This document shows positions 16,029 through 25,239 of a stretch of DNA of 45,579 nt, one piece after another. The stretch spans positions 1-45,579 of the forward strand of contig NDHX01000012.1 of the NCBI GenBank assembly GCA_013626165.1. The letters run 5' to 3'. How positions within the stretch are numbered: the stretch's first letter is position 1; every line of letters starts with the position of its first letter. Under the pieces are notes generated by a model. That model searched no databases. It had not been told where the DNA came from and saw only the letters and a list, made by a program, of their open reading frames with translations. The stretch is from a bacterium Unc6 (GTDB lineage: Bacteria; Omnitrophota; Gorgyraeia; Velesiimonadales; Velesiimonadaceae). The translations under genes and the position numbers were made by a program.

Positions 16029-17924
16029 TTATAAAACTGCCGATTTATATTCAATCCTTGAAAGAACATTTTCACTTAAAAACCTTGATAACTGGTTATT
16101 GCCTTTATTATTCCATTTATTTGACTGATGATGCATAGAAAGAAAAAGGTGATACTTTGCCCTTGTAATTGCCACATAAAAAAGCCTGTGTTCTTCTTCA
16201 ATCTCTTCTTCATCTTCCGTATCGGAATAGTTTGGGATAACCCCGTCCATCAAGCCTATAAGAAAAACACACTCCCACTCAAGCCCTTTTGCAGAGTGGA
16301 TTGTAGAAAGTGTAAGCGTATCCTCAGGAGCACTGTTATGGATAGGGCCTTCAATGGCAAAATCCGAAAGCATTTCCTGTAATGAATTATACCGTGAAGA
16401 TATCTGTCCCAATGTATTAATGTCCTGTGCCCTTGTCATCCAGTCATCATAGTTTTCTTTTAATATGGGAAGATAGTATTCAAGCATTCTCCTGAATGCC
16501 TGTTCCACGCTATGTCCCGACATATACAGACTATCAATTACAGCCCCAAGCTTTTCAAGGTTCTGCGTGTATTTATGCCCCTGTAAAGATAAAAAGGAAC
16601 CCCGCAACGTTTTTTCCCTTGAGAATTGCGAAACAAGATTTTTATAAATCTGTTCGGATGTTTTAGGTCCTATCCCCTCAATAAGCCTTAATATCCTGTT
16701 CCACGATATCTCATCTTTTTGATTTACCAGTATCTTTAAATATGCAAGTATATCCTTTATGTGCGAACTTTCGTAAAATCTTTTCCCGCCAAAAACCCTG
16801 TATGGAATGCCCCTTTTGCTTATCTCAGCCTGAAGAGGGATTGATATGTATGACGACCTGAAAAGAACGGATTGTTCGGACAACGGAATACCCTTTTCTT
16901 TCAACTCTTTGATAGTATCTACAATCCACTCAGCCTCATCACAGGCATTATCAAATGCAAAAAGTTTAGGACTTTCACCCTCGCCTTTTTTTACGGATAT
17001 AAGACATTTTGAATATTTATTTTTCATATTCTGCAACACGCAATTACCTATATTAAGTATGGATTGCGTGCTTCTGTAATTTTCTTCTAACTTTATTACC
17101 CTGCACCCCGGAAACTTTTTCGGAAATTCCATTATATTTTTATGCGATGAACCCCTGAACCCGTATATGCTCTGTGCATCGTCTCCTACAATCATAATAT
17201 TCTTTTTTTCACCCGATAAAAGATATGTGATATCACCCTGCAACATGTTCGTGTCCTGATATTCATCCACCATAACATACTGATACCTTGATGTAATTTT
17301 CTTTTGTACATCCTTATTTCCAAGAAGAAATTTTAGGTATAACAAAAGGTCGTCATAATCAAAATATGCCGAATCTTTCTTATACCGGCTATAAGACTGC
17401 ATAATCCCTTTCAGTTCTTTTACATAGTCAAGGAAATAATAGTACTGCTTCATCAGGATATCTTCAATGGATATAGATTTATTTACAACCTGACTGAATA
17501 TATTTTTAATGGTCCCCTTTTTTGGAAACCCTTTTACCTTTTCTATCCCCATCCTCACCGTACACCGGTGTATGGCGTCTTCTGCATCTACCTCATCAAG
17601 TATTGAAAATGATTCCGGGATATTTAATACACTCCCGTATTTCTTTAACATCTTGTATGCAAAAGAATGAAAAGTTCCGCCTTCAATATTCTGGCATCTC
17701 CTGTCATGTATGGATGCGCGGGAAAGCATAGAACCCGCCGCTCTTCTTGTAAATGTAAGAAGAAGTGTTGAAGCAGGACTTATATTATTCAGAACAAGGT
17801 TTAACACCCTGTATTCAATGACCCTTGTCTTGCCGCTTCCTGCTCCGGCAATTACAAGAACAGGACCCTCAATGGTCGTAACGGCCAGATACTGTGAAGG
17901 ATTAAGTAGTGTCTTTAAATCCAT
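16029..17924 (-). CDS. UvrD/Rep/PcrA-type superfamily 1A DNA helicase
   Basis: The 631-residue protein has the helicase motifs in order: Walker A ([13 protein letters not shown], about residue 26), [20 protein letters not shown], Walker [42 protein letters not shown] and VAITRAK. It unwinds DNA 3'-5' in repair. It is shorter than UvrD or PcrA (about 720), lacking their C-terminal extension. Its start is 60 bp from the divergent uvrA start. The gene has a -10 element only 7 bp before ATG and no Shine-Dalgarno site. Confidence 0.93.
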   Translation of the reverse strand: MDLKTLLNPSQYLAVTTIEGPVLVIAGAGSGKTRVIEYRVLNLVLNNISPASTLLLTFTRRAAGSMLSRASIHDRRCQNIEGGTFHSFAYKMLKKYGSVLNIPESFSILDEVDAEDAIHRCTVRMGIEKVKGFPKKGTIKNIFSQVVNKSISIEDILMKQYYYFLDYVKELKGIMQSYSRYKKDSAYFDYDDLLLYLKFLLGNKDVQKKITSRYQYVMVDEYQDTNMLQGDITYLLSGEKKNIMIVGDDAQSIYGFRGSSHKNIMEFPKKFPGCRVIKLEENYRSTQSILNIGNCVLQNMKNKYSKCLISVKKGEGESPKLFAFDNACDEAEWIVDTIKELKEKGIPLSEQSVLFRSSYISIPLQAEISKRGIPYRVFGGKRFYESSHIKDILAYLKILVNQKDEISWNRILRLIEGIGPKTSEQIYKNLVSQFSREKTLRGSFLSLQGHKYTQNLEKLGAVIDSLYMSGHSVEQAFRRMLEYYLPILKENYDDWMTRAQDINTLGQISSRYNSLQEMLSDFAIEGPIHNSAPEDTLTLSTIHSAKGLEWECVFLIGLMDGVIPNYSDTEDEEEIEEEHRLFYVAITRAKYHLFLSMHHQSNKWNNKGNNQLSRFLSENVLSRIEYKSAVL

Positions 17925-17931
17925 AGTTTCT

Positions 17932-17937
17932 ATTATA
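17932..17937 (-). promoter_or_regulatory. -10 element of the helicase gene, probable leaderless start
   Basis: On the - strand TATAAT is followed by AGAAACT and then the ATG at 17924. Transcription would begin at or next to the start codon. No convincing -35 is seen 17 bp upstream, so the promoter is weaker evidence than the one at 23746-23774. Confidence 0.4.
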
Positions 17938-17950
17938 CAATATATCTATT

Positions 17951-17959
17951 TGATATAAT
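17951..17959 (+). promoter_or_regulatory. Extended -10 promoter of uvrA
   Basis: TGATATAAT is a consensus extended -10 element 24 bp before the uvrA ATG; AAGGA at 17974-17978 is the ribosome site. It lies back to back with the helicase -10 in a 59-bp spacer, so the two genes could share control. Confidence 0.45.
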
Positions 17960-17983
17960 AATATTTTCAAGAAAAGGAATACT

Positions 17984-20749
17984 ATGTTTAATAAATACAT
18001 ACACATAAGAGGGGCACGGACACATAACCTTAAAAATATTTCTGTTAAGATTCCGTTAGGAAAATTAACGGTTATAACAGGTGTTTCCGGTTCCGGGAAA
18101 TCAAGCCTTGCAATAGATACGCTGTATGCAGAAGGAGAAAGAAGATATGTAGAGTCTCTGTCTTCATATGCGAAACAATTTCTTGAAAGGCTCCAAAAAC
18201 CGGATATTGATTCTATTGATAACCTCCCTCCTGCTATTGCACTGGAACATAAAAATAGCATCAAAACATCAAGGTCAACTGTTGCGACCTTTACTGAAAT
18301 ACATGATTATCTTAGACTTATCTTTAGCAGAATTGGAAAAATAAATTGCACCTTCTGTGAAAGGATTGTAAAAAAAGATGGTCCCTCAGATATAGCAAAT
18401 TTCATCTTGAACATAAAAGATGCGGAAGTAGTTCTTATCACATTTCCGATAAACATAATTCCATCAATAAAACAAGAAGAATACTGGTCAAATCTTATAG
18501 CATCCGGTTTTATCAGGGTGATGGTAAAAAACAAAGTATATGAAATATCAACAGACCCACCTAAATACATAGATGGGGTTGAAAAAATGTATGTGATTGT
18601 AGACAGGCTTAATACAGACCTATTTCTGCCTGACAACTGGCCTCTAATAAAACACAGGCTCATATCATCAATAGAAACTGCATATCGTTTTGGCAAGGGA
18701 AAATGTTTTATTATTTATAACAAAAATTTCTTTCCTTTCAGCAATGAACTTCACTGTGCATGGTGTGATATAAAATATCAAGACCAAAGGCCAGCCCTTT
18801 TTTCATTTAACCACTCATACGGTGCCTGCCCTCAATGTCGTGGTTTTGGAGATATAATAGAACTTGATGAAACACTTATAGTGCCTGATAAAAGAAAAAC
18901 CATAAAAGAAGGAGCAATAGAGCCCTGGAACAGCCCCATATATTCATACTTCAAAAAAGAAATTGAAGAGTCTGCAAAGATATACAACATCCCTCTTGAT
19001 ATCCCTTATGAACAGATAGAATCTGACAAAAAGAAGATTATATGGGAAGGAACAGATAATTTTACAGGTATAAAACCATTTTTTGAATGGGTTGAATCAA
19101 AGAAATACAAGGTGCAGATGCGTGTATTCTATTCAAAATACAGGAAGTACACAAGATGCCCGCAATGCAACGGCAGGAGGCACCGCAAAGAAGCGCTTCT
19201 TACAAAAATAGGTGAAAAAGATATCTCTGAGGTTTGTTCAATGACAATCCCAAAAGTACTAAAATTTTTTGAAAACTTAAAATTAACCAACGAAGAATTA
19301 AAAATCTCACAAATACTTATTCAAGAAATAAAAGGAAGACTTAATTACCTTATTGAAACAGGGTTGGATTACATTACACTTGACAGACAATCAAAAACAC
19401 TTTCAGGCGGGGAAACACAAAAAATTACACTTGCAAGCGCATTAGGCTCTTCGCTTTCAAATACACTCTATGTGCTTGATGAGCCAACAATAGGTCTGCA
19501 CCCCAGAGATACATACAAACTGCTTTCTTGTCTTAATAATCTGTGTAAAATTGAAAACACAGTTGTTATTGTTGAACATGACAGAGACTGTATCAACCAT
19601 TCTGATTGGATTATTGACCTTGGCCCTGAGGCAGGAGAATTAGGCGGAAAGATAATATATGAAGGAGAACCAGAAGGCATAAAATCGGCAAATTCACTTA
19701 CGGGAAAATATCTTTCTTTTAGAAAAAGTGTTTATATAAACACAAAAAAAAGAACGCCTCCAGGGTGGCTTGTCATAAGAGGTGCCTGTGAAAACAATCT
19801 TAAAAACATAGATGTAAAGATACCGCTGGGGCTTTTCACATCTGTAACAGGCGTTTCCGGTTCCGGTAAAAGCACACTTATTGATACCTGTATTTATAGA
19901 AATATTGCAAGATTAAAGGGTATTCAAACAAAAGACCCGGGAGAAATAAAAAGCATTGAGGGTAAGGAAAGAATATCTGGCGTAAGGTTTGTCGACCAGT
20001 CCCCTATAAGTAAAACGCCCCGCTCAACACCTGTCACATATCTTAAAGCATTTGATGGTATAAGAAAAATTTTTGCTTCAACCAATGCATCAAAAAGAAA
20101 AGGGCTAACAGAGGCACACTTTTCATTCAACTCACAGCAGGGTAGATGTCCTAAGTGTAAGGGGACGGGATTTGAAATAATTGATATGGTATTTCTTGCC
20201 GATGTATTTGTCTCCTGTGATTTTTGTCAAACAACCAGATACAAACAGCAGGTTAGGGATATCAGGTTCAAAGATAAAACTATTGCAGATATACTTCAGA
20301 TGAGTGTTTCTGAGGCAATAGACTTTTTTAAACCCTATAAAAATATAACAAATCCTCTTGGTGTTTTAAGTGATATAGGGATGTCTTATATAAGACTTGG
20401 TCAGCCTGCAAACTCTTTGTCAGCAGGAGAATCACAGAGATTAAAATTAGCAAAAGAACTTTTATTCTCACACAAATCAGACATCCTGTATCTTTTTGAT
20501 GAACCAACAACAGGGCTTCATTTCAACGATATACAAAAACTTCTCATTGCCCTTAACAGGCTTGTGGATGAAGGGAACACAGTTGTTGTCATAGAACATA
20601 ATATTGATGTTATTTCATCTTCAGACTGGGTAATAGACCTTGGACCCGAAGGTGCTGATAAGGGGGGCTATATTGTTGCAGAAGGAACGCCTGAACAGAT
20701 TGCCCATTGCAAAAACTCATATACAGGAAGATATATCCACTGCCCATAA
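17984..20749 (+). CDS. uvrA: UvrA-family excinuclease ATPase, divergent
   Basis: The 921-residue protein has two ABC ATPase halves: Walker [21 protein letters not shown] and signature [12 protein letters not shown] in the first, [12 protein letters not shown] and [17 protein letters not shown] in the second, each with Walker B ([26 protein letters not shown]). Zinc-ligand pairs are CTFC, CAWC...CPQC, CPQCNG and CPKCKG...CDFC. The length matches UvrA (about 940). It recognises damaged DNA with UvrB. The second signature has Ala for the usual first Gly (SAGE not SGGE), and several motifs differ from textbook UvrA, so a paralog (UvrA2-like) cannot be excluded. Confidence 0.9.
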   Translation: MFNKYIHIRGARTHNLKNISVKIPLGKLTVITGVSGSGKSSLAIDTLYAEGERRYVESLSSYAKQFLERLQKPDIDSIDNLPPAIALEHKNSIKTSRSTVATFTEIHDYLRLIFSRIGKINCTFCERIVKKDGPSDIANFILNIKDAEVVLITFPINIIPSIKQEEYWSNLIASGFIRVMVKNKVYEISTDPPKYIDGVEKMYVIVDRLNTDLFLPDNWPLIKHRLISSIETAYRFGKGKCFIIYNKNFFPFSNELHCAWCDIKYQDQRPALFSFNHSYGACPQCRGFGDIIELDETLIVPDKRKTIKEGAIEPWNSPIYSYFKKEIEESAKIYNIPLDIPYEQIESDKKKIIWEGTDNFTGIKPFFEWVESKKYKVQMRVFYSKYRKYTRCPQCNGRRHRKEALLTKIGEKDISEVCSMTIPKVLKFFENLKLTNEELKISQILIQEIKGRLNYLIETGLDYITLDRQSKTLSGGETQKITLASALGSSLSNTLYVLDEPTIGLHPRDTYKLLSCLNNLCKIENTVVIVEHDRDCINHSDWIIDLGPEAGELGGKIIYEGEPEGIKSANSLTGKYLSFRKSVYINTKKRTPPGWLVIRGACENNLKNIDVKIPLGLFTSVTGVSGSGKSTLIDTCIYRNIARLKGIQTKDPGEIKSIEGKERISGVRFVDQSPISKTPRSTPVTYLKAFDGIRKIFASTNASKRKGLTEAHFSFNSQQGRCPKCKGTGFEIIDMVFLADVFVSCDFCQTTRYKQQVRDIRFKDKTIADILQMSVSEAIDFFKPYKNITNPLGVLSDIGMSYIRLGQPANSLSAGESQRLKLAKELLFSHKSDILYLFDEPTTGLHFNDIQKLLIALNRLVDEGNTVVVIEHNIDVISSSDWVIDLGPEGADKGGYIVAEGTPEQIAHCKNSYTGRYIHCP

Positions 20750-21023
20750 CCAAAGAGAACAGGTAGCTGGTGACAGGTGACTGATAGCTGATGACAAATG
20801 CCAAATGTCAAATCAAATCCAAAATCCAAATGACAAAAAGTATGACCTGTTGATATCTATTTGATATTTGAACTTTGGGGTTTGTCATTTATCATTTATT
20901 TGGAATCTGTCATTGCCATCTCTTTACTTTTTTCCAGATTTTACTGTCAGAATCAATTGTTACTTCCCCTTTTATCTTTCTTCTAACTATAATACCAATC
21001 TCAAAGACCTGGCAAAAATCGTT
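20750..21023. other. Intergenic region with repeated words
   Basis: I see no gene. Near 20765 are reiterated GGTGACAGGTGACTGA-type words, then CAAATGCCAAATG-type words and TTTGTCATTTATCATTTATTTGGAA at 20881-20905. The last recurs at about 24430-24448 beside bioD. Confidence 0.5.
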
Positions 21024-21435
21024 TTATCTTGTCTGAAAATAAAGTATGTTAGATAGAGTGTTCCCTGCACTGTTGCGCACCTCTATCTGCCAGCGATATC
21101 CTGTCCCTTGCGCCAGATCACGAGTTACCGTATATGAACTCTCGGTCTACCACTTATCCAGCCTGAACTATAGATGACATTAGCTGGTCCATATGGCTCA
21201 CGACTGATGGCTACTGCATACGCTGTTACACTGGGGTCTAAACTGCCCCATCGGAGTATTGGTCTGAGGTCAGCAATAACAGGTCCCGGTGGTGATGGAC
21301 TACCTGGTATTGATAATAGTGGTAAAGGTCCACCCTGTAGACCAAGCCCCAACTCCAGCTGCATTGCTGGCCCTTACTGCCCACCAGTACTGAGTGGCGT
21401 TAGCCAGGGCAGGACTTATAACTACCGAGGTAGAA
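21024..21435 (-). pseudogene. Remnant of a fibronectin-type-III-like surface protein
   Basis: Pieces in two or three frames on the - strand join into one domain region: [19 protein letters not shown], then WSTGWTFTT; next IADLRPILRWGSLDPSVTAY and AVAISREPYGPANVIYSS; finally YRWQIEVRNSAGNTLSN. The Trp/Tyr pattern is that of FN3-like repeats of secreted proteins. Stops and frame changes between pieces show decay. The upstream end is fused to a truncated MazF frame around 21425-21435. Confidence 0.6.
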
Positions 21436-21567
21436 AGGAACAATAAGAACGGTAGGGACTCTATCTATGTTTTCAGCAGTCTGGACTATAATTGCAGGTC
21501 TAACACCTTGCTGTTCGTGCCCGCCAGAAGCAGGAATTTCAACGAGATAAATATCTCCGAAAATCAC
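21400..21567 (-). pseudogene. Truncated MazF/PemK-type mRNA interferase toxin
   Basis: A GTG start overlaps the antitoxin stop as GTGA (21564-21567). The 55-residue frame has the MazF opening GDIYLVEIPASGGHEQQGVR, then PAIIVQTAEN and TVLIVPF, matching the first half of the toxin barrel (full length about 110). It then runs into FN3-type sequence and stops, so the second half of the active barrel is lost. The toxin is probably inactive. Confidence 0.7.
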
Positions 21568-21776
21568 GATAAATTAGCCTCAAAATTACTTAGTGCTTCG
21601 TCGCTTAAAGTATCCCATTCGTTAAATTCTTTCTTGAGATGGAAATCCGCTTCCCTCTGCAGAATGATACTTTTTTTAAAGATGCGTATAATATTGAGAA
21701 GATTAAGAATCTGTTCATCAGGTATATTCTGCAACTCCTTGATAATTTCTTCTTCATATTTGATTTGCGTATGCAT
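21564..21776 (-). CDS. MazE-like antitoxin of a broken type II toxin-antitoxin pair
   Basis: The 70-residue protein starts with a helical segment (YEEEIIKELQNIPDEQILNL) and ends with EWDTLSDEALSNFEANLS, the acidic tail typical of antitoxins paired with MazF. AGGAGG lies 7 bp before ATG. The toxin start overlaps its stop. An inverted repeat 37 bp upstream is a likely operator. The toxin partner is truncated, so this is an orphan antitoxin today. Confidence 0.7.
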   Translation of the reverse strand: MHTQIKYEEEIIKELQNIPDEQILNLLNIIRIFKKSIILQREADFHLKKEFNEWDTLSDEALSNFEANLS

Positions 21777-21812
21777 TTCTTACCCTCCTTTCAGATAGGG
21801 ATAATTATAGAT

Positions 21813-21829
21813 CCATTATATCATAATGG
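21813..21829. promoter_or_regulatory. Putative operator of the MazEF-like pair
   Basis: CCATTAT-ATC-ATAATGG, perfect 7-bp arms, 37 bp upstream of the antitoxin start; it contains a TATAAT on the - strand. Such pairs usually repress themselves through a palindrome at the promoter. Confidence 0.45.
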
Positions 21830-21931
21830 CATCAAGCATGGTTGTTTAAATTTTATGATGTGAGAAGGGCGAAGCTTTTTTAGAGCCTTACCCTTCAGAA
21901 TCTGTTATCTGCCGTTGCGGGTAGTTTTAGT

Positions 21932-22590
21932 TCACCAAAGTTTTGGGATTTTAGGAATACGCGGCTTCTTCGGTTCCTTTCGTTTCTCCTCCACTGGCTT
22001 TTCTGTCGGTTTCATCTCAGGAATAGTTGGTATCCCATACGACATTTTCTGGTATCCTGCTGGAATTTCAAAAAGAGAATCTGGTTGTTTCCCAATGTTT
22101 AGATTTTTATATTCCATTGTCCAATTGCCGTCCTCACCCGCTGACTTTATTGGAAAGCCAGAATCGGTAGTAATCCATTGAAAGATAGTCTCTTTCTTAT
22201 CGCCCACTTTATAAACTATCCTGTATTTATTGGTTGTTTTTTCATCTATTGTTTCTGTGCCCATAAGTTTTCGTTCAACCTCTCTCCCCCCGGCATCTTG
22301 TCTGTAGTAGCCACTACATTTTCAGGCTTTAATGACTGTTCCATATACATCTTCTGGTCAGGCATAAGTATCCAGACTACATTCTTATCCATCCTTGTTA
22401 TGGTGATAGCCTGAGGCATTTCCATTCTTGTTTTTTCTTTTGTAACAAAAATCTTTCCTGTGACAACTCCAGATTTCGTTGTAGAAACCATGTCAGCAGA
22501 AAAATCCTGAGCGAAGGCAATTCCTCCAAAAAGGAAAATTAAAGCTACAATCACTAACACGCCTAAAGTTATTCTACTTTGTCTTTTCAT
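21932..22590 (-). pseudogene. Frameshifted secreted DUF4412-like protein
   Basis: ATG 22590 follows AGGAGG. The first part is a signal peptide (LGVLVIVALIFLFGGIAFAQ) and FSADMVSTTKSGVVTGKIF, with KTRMEMPQ and VWILMPDQKMYME, as in DUF4412 periplasmic proteins. The frame changes at a TCTCTC run (22281-22286). The second part, GTETIDEKTTNKYRIVYK to DSLFEIPAGYQKM, completes the domain, then a Pro/Lys-rich tail. Removing two bases joins them into about 218 residues. It may be a true frameshift, slippage or a sequencing error. Function unknown; the family resembles outer-membrane lipoprotein-sorting folds. Confidence 0.6.
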
Positions 22591-23124
22591 AATGTGTGCC
22601 CTCCTTTTTCCTCCCTGCCCGCCCCTACCCACTAAATCTTTGGCAGTGGGAACTCTTCAATGGCGGGAGCACCAGGCACCAGTTCGCCTCTGATTATAAT
22701 CCCTCATATTAAAAAACAAACCCGGAGCTGTTGAGTTGCTTCCCTGTAGTAATATAATTAACAACTCTGGGTTCGTCATGTTCTGATGTTTTTCCCCGTT
22801 TGCACGAGGACAAGATTGTTTTTAAAAATGTTAGTAAGGTTTTTTGTATTTGTTTGTCATCATGCAAACCCCCACTTAATAACAAGTCTATTATATAAAT
22901 TAAGTTTTGCCAAGTACTTTTTCTAAAAAATTTTTTTGCCTGTTCTTGTTTATCCCCGCCACTGAGAATCTGGCGAGCAGGCACGGGCAAGTCAACGCTC
23001 CTTCAGGCTTACTGCACCGCAAGGAAGGACGATAGGGTTTTTCACATAGAATGGATTCTCGAGATAAAGGCAGTCGAGTAAAGGCAAAGGGGTTACGGCT
23101 GTGTCGCGTCGTCCGCTGAAGTTA
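22591..23124. other. Mostly non-coding region with one doubtful frame
   Basis: A 93-residue frame on the - strand (22990-22709) contains KQEQAKKFFRKSTWQNLIYI and later HDEPRVVNYITTGKQLNSSG. I recognise no family and see no good ribosome site, so I do not call it a gene. Around 22660-22680 are the words GAGCACCAGGCACCAG seen in other spacers. The rest shows nothing I can name. Confidence 0.35.
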
Positions 23125-23346
23125 TTATGCCCGTTTTCTGGATTCGCGTATTGCCTTTAATATTTCTCTTCTTGTAATACTTTTGCTCAAACCCGGCACA
23201 TCAAAGGGAGAACGGCAAGAGCGTGTTTTAGGCGCAATAGAAAACATATCGCCTTTGCGCCGACGAATAACAACCTCCTCGCTTTTAGACTCTTCAAGGA
23301 TGTCTGTCAGTTTCTCGCGGGCCTGTGAATAGGTATAAATCTTCAT
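23125..23346 (-). CDS. Phd/YefM-type antitoxin
   Basis: The 73-residue protein has the Phd DNA-binding start MKIYTYSQAREKLTDILEES followed by EEVVIRRRKGDMFSI, and a basic C-terminal helix (REILKAIRESRKRA) expected to wrap the toxin. It starts 3 bp after the PIN toxin stop on the same strand. Antitoxins usually come first; here the order is reversed. Confidence 0.8.
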   Translation of the reverse strand: MKIYTYSQAREKLTDILEESKSEEVVIRRRKGDMFSIAPKTRSCRSPFDVPGLSKSITRREILKAIRESRKRA

Positions 23347-23349
23347 AAT

Positions 23350-23739
23350 TTATTCCACCACCTTTATTCCAAGTTTTCCTGCAATATCACACATACTATC
23401 ATCAAGGCTGATGAGAGGTAATTTGTTTTCTATGCAGCACTGCAAATAGTACGCATCATAAGCATATATATTGAACCGCAGAGCAATTTTCATCGCCTCG
23501 TGAATTTTTACCGAAACCAACCTGACTACTATGCGCTGCGACAGGTCGAACGCCCGAAGGACTTCTCGATCATTAAGACGCCCTTTTCTTTTTACAGCGA
23601 TTAATGCATTGCCGATCTCATAGGGCAAAACTTCAGGTGAAATAATGCTTCGTCCGGTAGTTTTATTAATAATCCAATCACGGTCGCTCTCGTCGAGGAC
23701 AACAGCAAGAAATGCGCTTGCATCTGCTACAATTTCCAT
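23350..23739 (-). CDS. vapC: PIN-domain ribonuclease toxin (VapC family)
   Basis: The 129-residue protein has the PIN acidic residues: Asp6 in EIVADASAFLAVVLDE, Glu in LPYEIGNAL, Asp in IYAYDAYYLQC and Asp in LISLDDSMCDIA. Such toxins cut tRNA or rRNA. The full length and intact acidic set suggest activity. It precedes the antitoxin gene by 3 bp. A consensus promoter ends 6 bp before ATG, so the mRNA is probably leaderless, and a palindrome inside the promoter could bind the antitoxin complex. Confidence 0.88.
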   Translation of the reverse strand: MEIVADASAFLAVVLDESDRDWIINKTTGRSIISPEVLPYEIGNALIAVKRKGRLNDREVLRAFDLSQRIVVRLVSVKIHEAMKIALRFNIYAYDAYYLQCCIENKLPLISLDDSMCDIAGKLGIKVVE

Positions 23740-23745
23740 AGTTTA

Positions 23746-23774
23746 ATTGTACAACTCAGACATGGAGTTGTCAA
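23746..23774 (-). promoter_or_regulatory. Leaderless promoter with overlapping operator for vapC-phd
   Basis: On the - strand: TTGACA (23774-23769), 17-bp spacer, TACAAT (23751-23746), TAAACT, ATG (23739). The spacer carries the inverted repeat ACAACTC (23751-23757) / GAGTTGT (23765-23771), touching both promoter boxes. Repression by the toxin-antitoxin complex would block polymerase directly. Confidence 0.65.
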
Positions 23775-23844
23775 TATGTATTGTCGAGGGCACTATTATT
23801 AAGGCTAACGCAAAACTCAGCTGTGCGGGCTGTTTATGCCGCGT

Positions 23845-23858
23845 CCGCCTTGAGGCGG
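23845..23858. repeat. Short GC-rich palindrome
   Basis: CCGCC-TTGA-GGCGG in the AT-rich spacer upstream of the PIN toxin gene. Confidence 0.4.
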
Positions 23859-23898
23859 TACGGTAGCTGTCCCTCTTTATTAGAGTCCTTAATAAATG

Positions 23899-24243
23899 TC
23901 AATAATCAAGACCCCACTCCCCTCTTTTCCCTCTTTTACTTTTGATGCCGGCTTTTTTAAATTCTGCCTCCATTCTCTCTGGTCCATATGGAGGATATTC
24001 TTTTACAAAGTTTAGAATCTGCTCTTCTACTTCTTCTGATACTTTATTGGGCATCTTTGGTCTTCCTCTTATCTTTGACCTTAAACCTTCATCTCCTTCT
24101 TTATCTCTTCTCTTCTTCTACTTGTAGAACCACTTTCTACTTACTCCATATCTTTTGCAGAGGGAGGTTATTGGTTCCCGATTTTTATATGGCTCTTCGA
24201 ATATTCTCAGTCTCATTCTATAAAGACACTCTTTTTCTCCCAT
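23899..24243 (-). pseudogene. Dead N-terminal fragment of an IS3/IS481-type transposase
   Basis: From ATG 24243 the frame reads a helix-turn-helix (EPITSLCKRYGVSRKWFYK), then a TAG where families have Trp (FYKWKKRY), then RGRPKMPNKVSEEVEEQIL and EYPPYGPERMEAEFKKAGI. These are the DNA-binding half and linker of integrase-type transposases. No DDE catalytic domain follows. It is a truncated and interrupted relic. Confidence 0.65.
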
Positions 24244-24317
24244 ACCCGAACCTTCTTTTTGTTAGTATTCTACCGGAGGTTCTGGCATGCGTCAAAGAAA
24301 TCTTTTTTCTCTCTTTT

Positions 24318-24360
24318 CCTGCCCAAAATTCTGCTTATTTAAGAGCAAATTTTGGGCAGG
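24318..24360. repeat. Long inverted repeat near the transposase relic
   Basis: CCTGCCCAAAATT and AATTTTGGGCAGG are perfect 13-bp arms extended by near-complementary TGCTT / AAGAGCA. The stem is about 75 bp upstream of the transposase relic and could be a surviving end of that element. Confidence 0.5.
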
Positions 24361-24415
24361 TAGAACAAAGATTTGTTACCACCACTTGAATATATTACAA
24401 TTATTTGGAATTTGT

Positions 24416-24451
24416 CATTTGTTATTTGACATTTATCATTTATTTGGAACT
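24416..24451. repeat. Dispersed intergenic words TTTATCATTTATTTGGAA
   Basis: The block ACATTTATCATTTATTTGGA matches the sequence near 20886-20905. It lies at and inside the 3' end of bioD, so the repeat may have extended the last residues of that gene. Confidence 0.45.
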
Positions 24452-25195
24452 TGTATTTTGTATCTTGGTGCCGAGGTGCTTGGAAATTATGTTCACAGGC
24501 TCTATAACACACTGCCTTTTTATTTTTTCTCCTATGGGCTTAAAAATATTTTGTAAATGTCCAATATTTTTTTTATATGGCAATATTCCTAGTATTTCAG
24601 TTTTACTAATTTTTTTTATTATGTTTGGATTGTCTTTCTGGATTATCCTGTTTTCTTTTATAAAATTATTGAATATACAACCTATAAAATTTATTTTTTT
24701 AAAATGTATCTGATGGATAGATAAAAGACTATGATTGATACAACCCAGTTTATTACCGACAACAAGTACTACGGGGATATTAAATTTTTTTATCAGGTCT
24801 ATAGAAAGATAATTACAATTCAAGGGAACCATCAATCCGCCGGTTCCTTCTACAATAATAAAATCAAATATAGATTTTAATTTATAGAAATAAGTTTGTA
24901 TTTTTGAAATACTTACGGTTTTATTCTCCATCCTTGCAGCAAGATGGGGTGATGCAGGAAACTTAAAAACATAAGGACACATCAAATTTTTATACCTGTG
25001 GTAGGTGTTGCTATATTTATCAGAGGTCAAAAATTTAAGATGGGTGTTGATATCCTCTGCTGATGATGAACCTGTTTGAACCCACTTCTGTGTAACAACA
25101 CTATATCCTTTTTCCAGTAAAAATTTAGCCAGAAGCCCTGTTACCACACTTTTCCCAACGGATGTATCTGTTCCTGCTATAAATATTACATGCAT
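24440..25195 (-). CDS. bioD: Dethiobiotin synthetase
   Basis: The 251-residue protein has the BioD P-loop FIAGTDTSVGKSVVTGLLA, substrate segment VTQKWVQTGSS, FKFPASPHLAAR and the switch VEGTGGLMVPL. It makes dethiobiotin from diaminopelargonate, CO2 and ATP in the cytoplasm. It lies 44 bp after bioC at the end of the - strand translation operon. The last 20 or so residues differ from the family and overlap a dispersed repeat, so the natural end may have been replaced. Confidence 0.92.
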   Translation of the reverse strand: MHVIFIAGTDTSVGKSVVTGLLAKFLLEKGYSVVTQKWVQTGSSSAEDINTHLKFLTSDKYSNTYHRYKNLMCPYVFKFPASPHLAARMENKTVSISKIQTYFYKLKSIFDFIIVEGTGGLMVPLNCNYLSIDLIKKFNIPVVLVVGNKLGCINHSLLSIHQIHFKKINFIGCIFNNFIKENRIIQKDNPNIIKKISKTEILGILPYKKNIGHLQNIFKPIGEKIKRQCVIEPVNIISKHLGTKIQNTSSK

Positions 25196-25239
25196 TGCTC
25201 CTGCCCTCGTATTAGCCTCTCATTAGAAGGACTCTTTCC

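Noticed and set aside
22709-22990. A 93-residue open frame on the - strand.
   Set aside because: No recognisable family, no ribosome site, and it lies in a debris zone; reported only inside the region entry.
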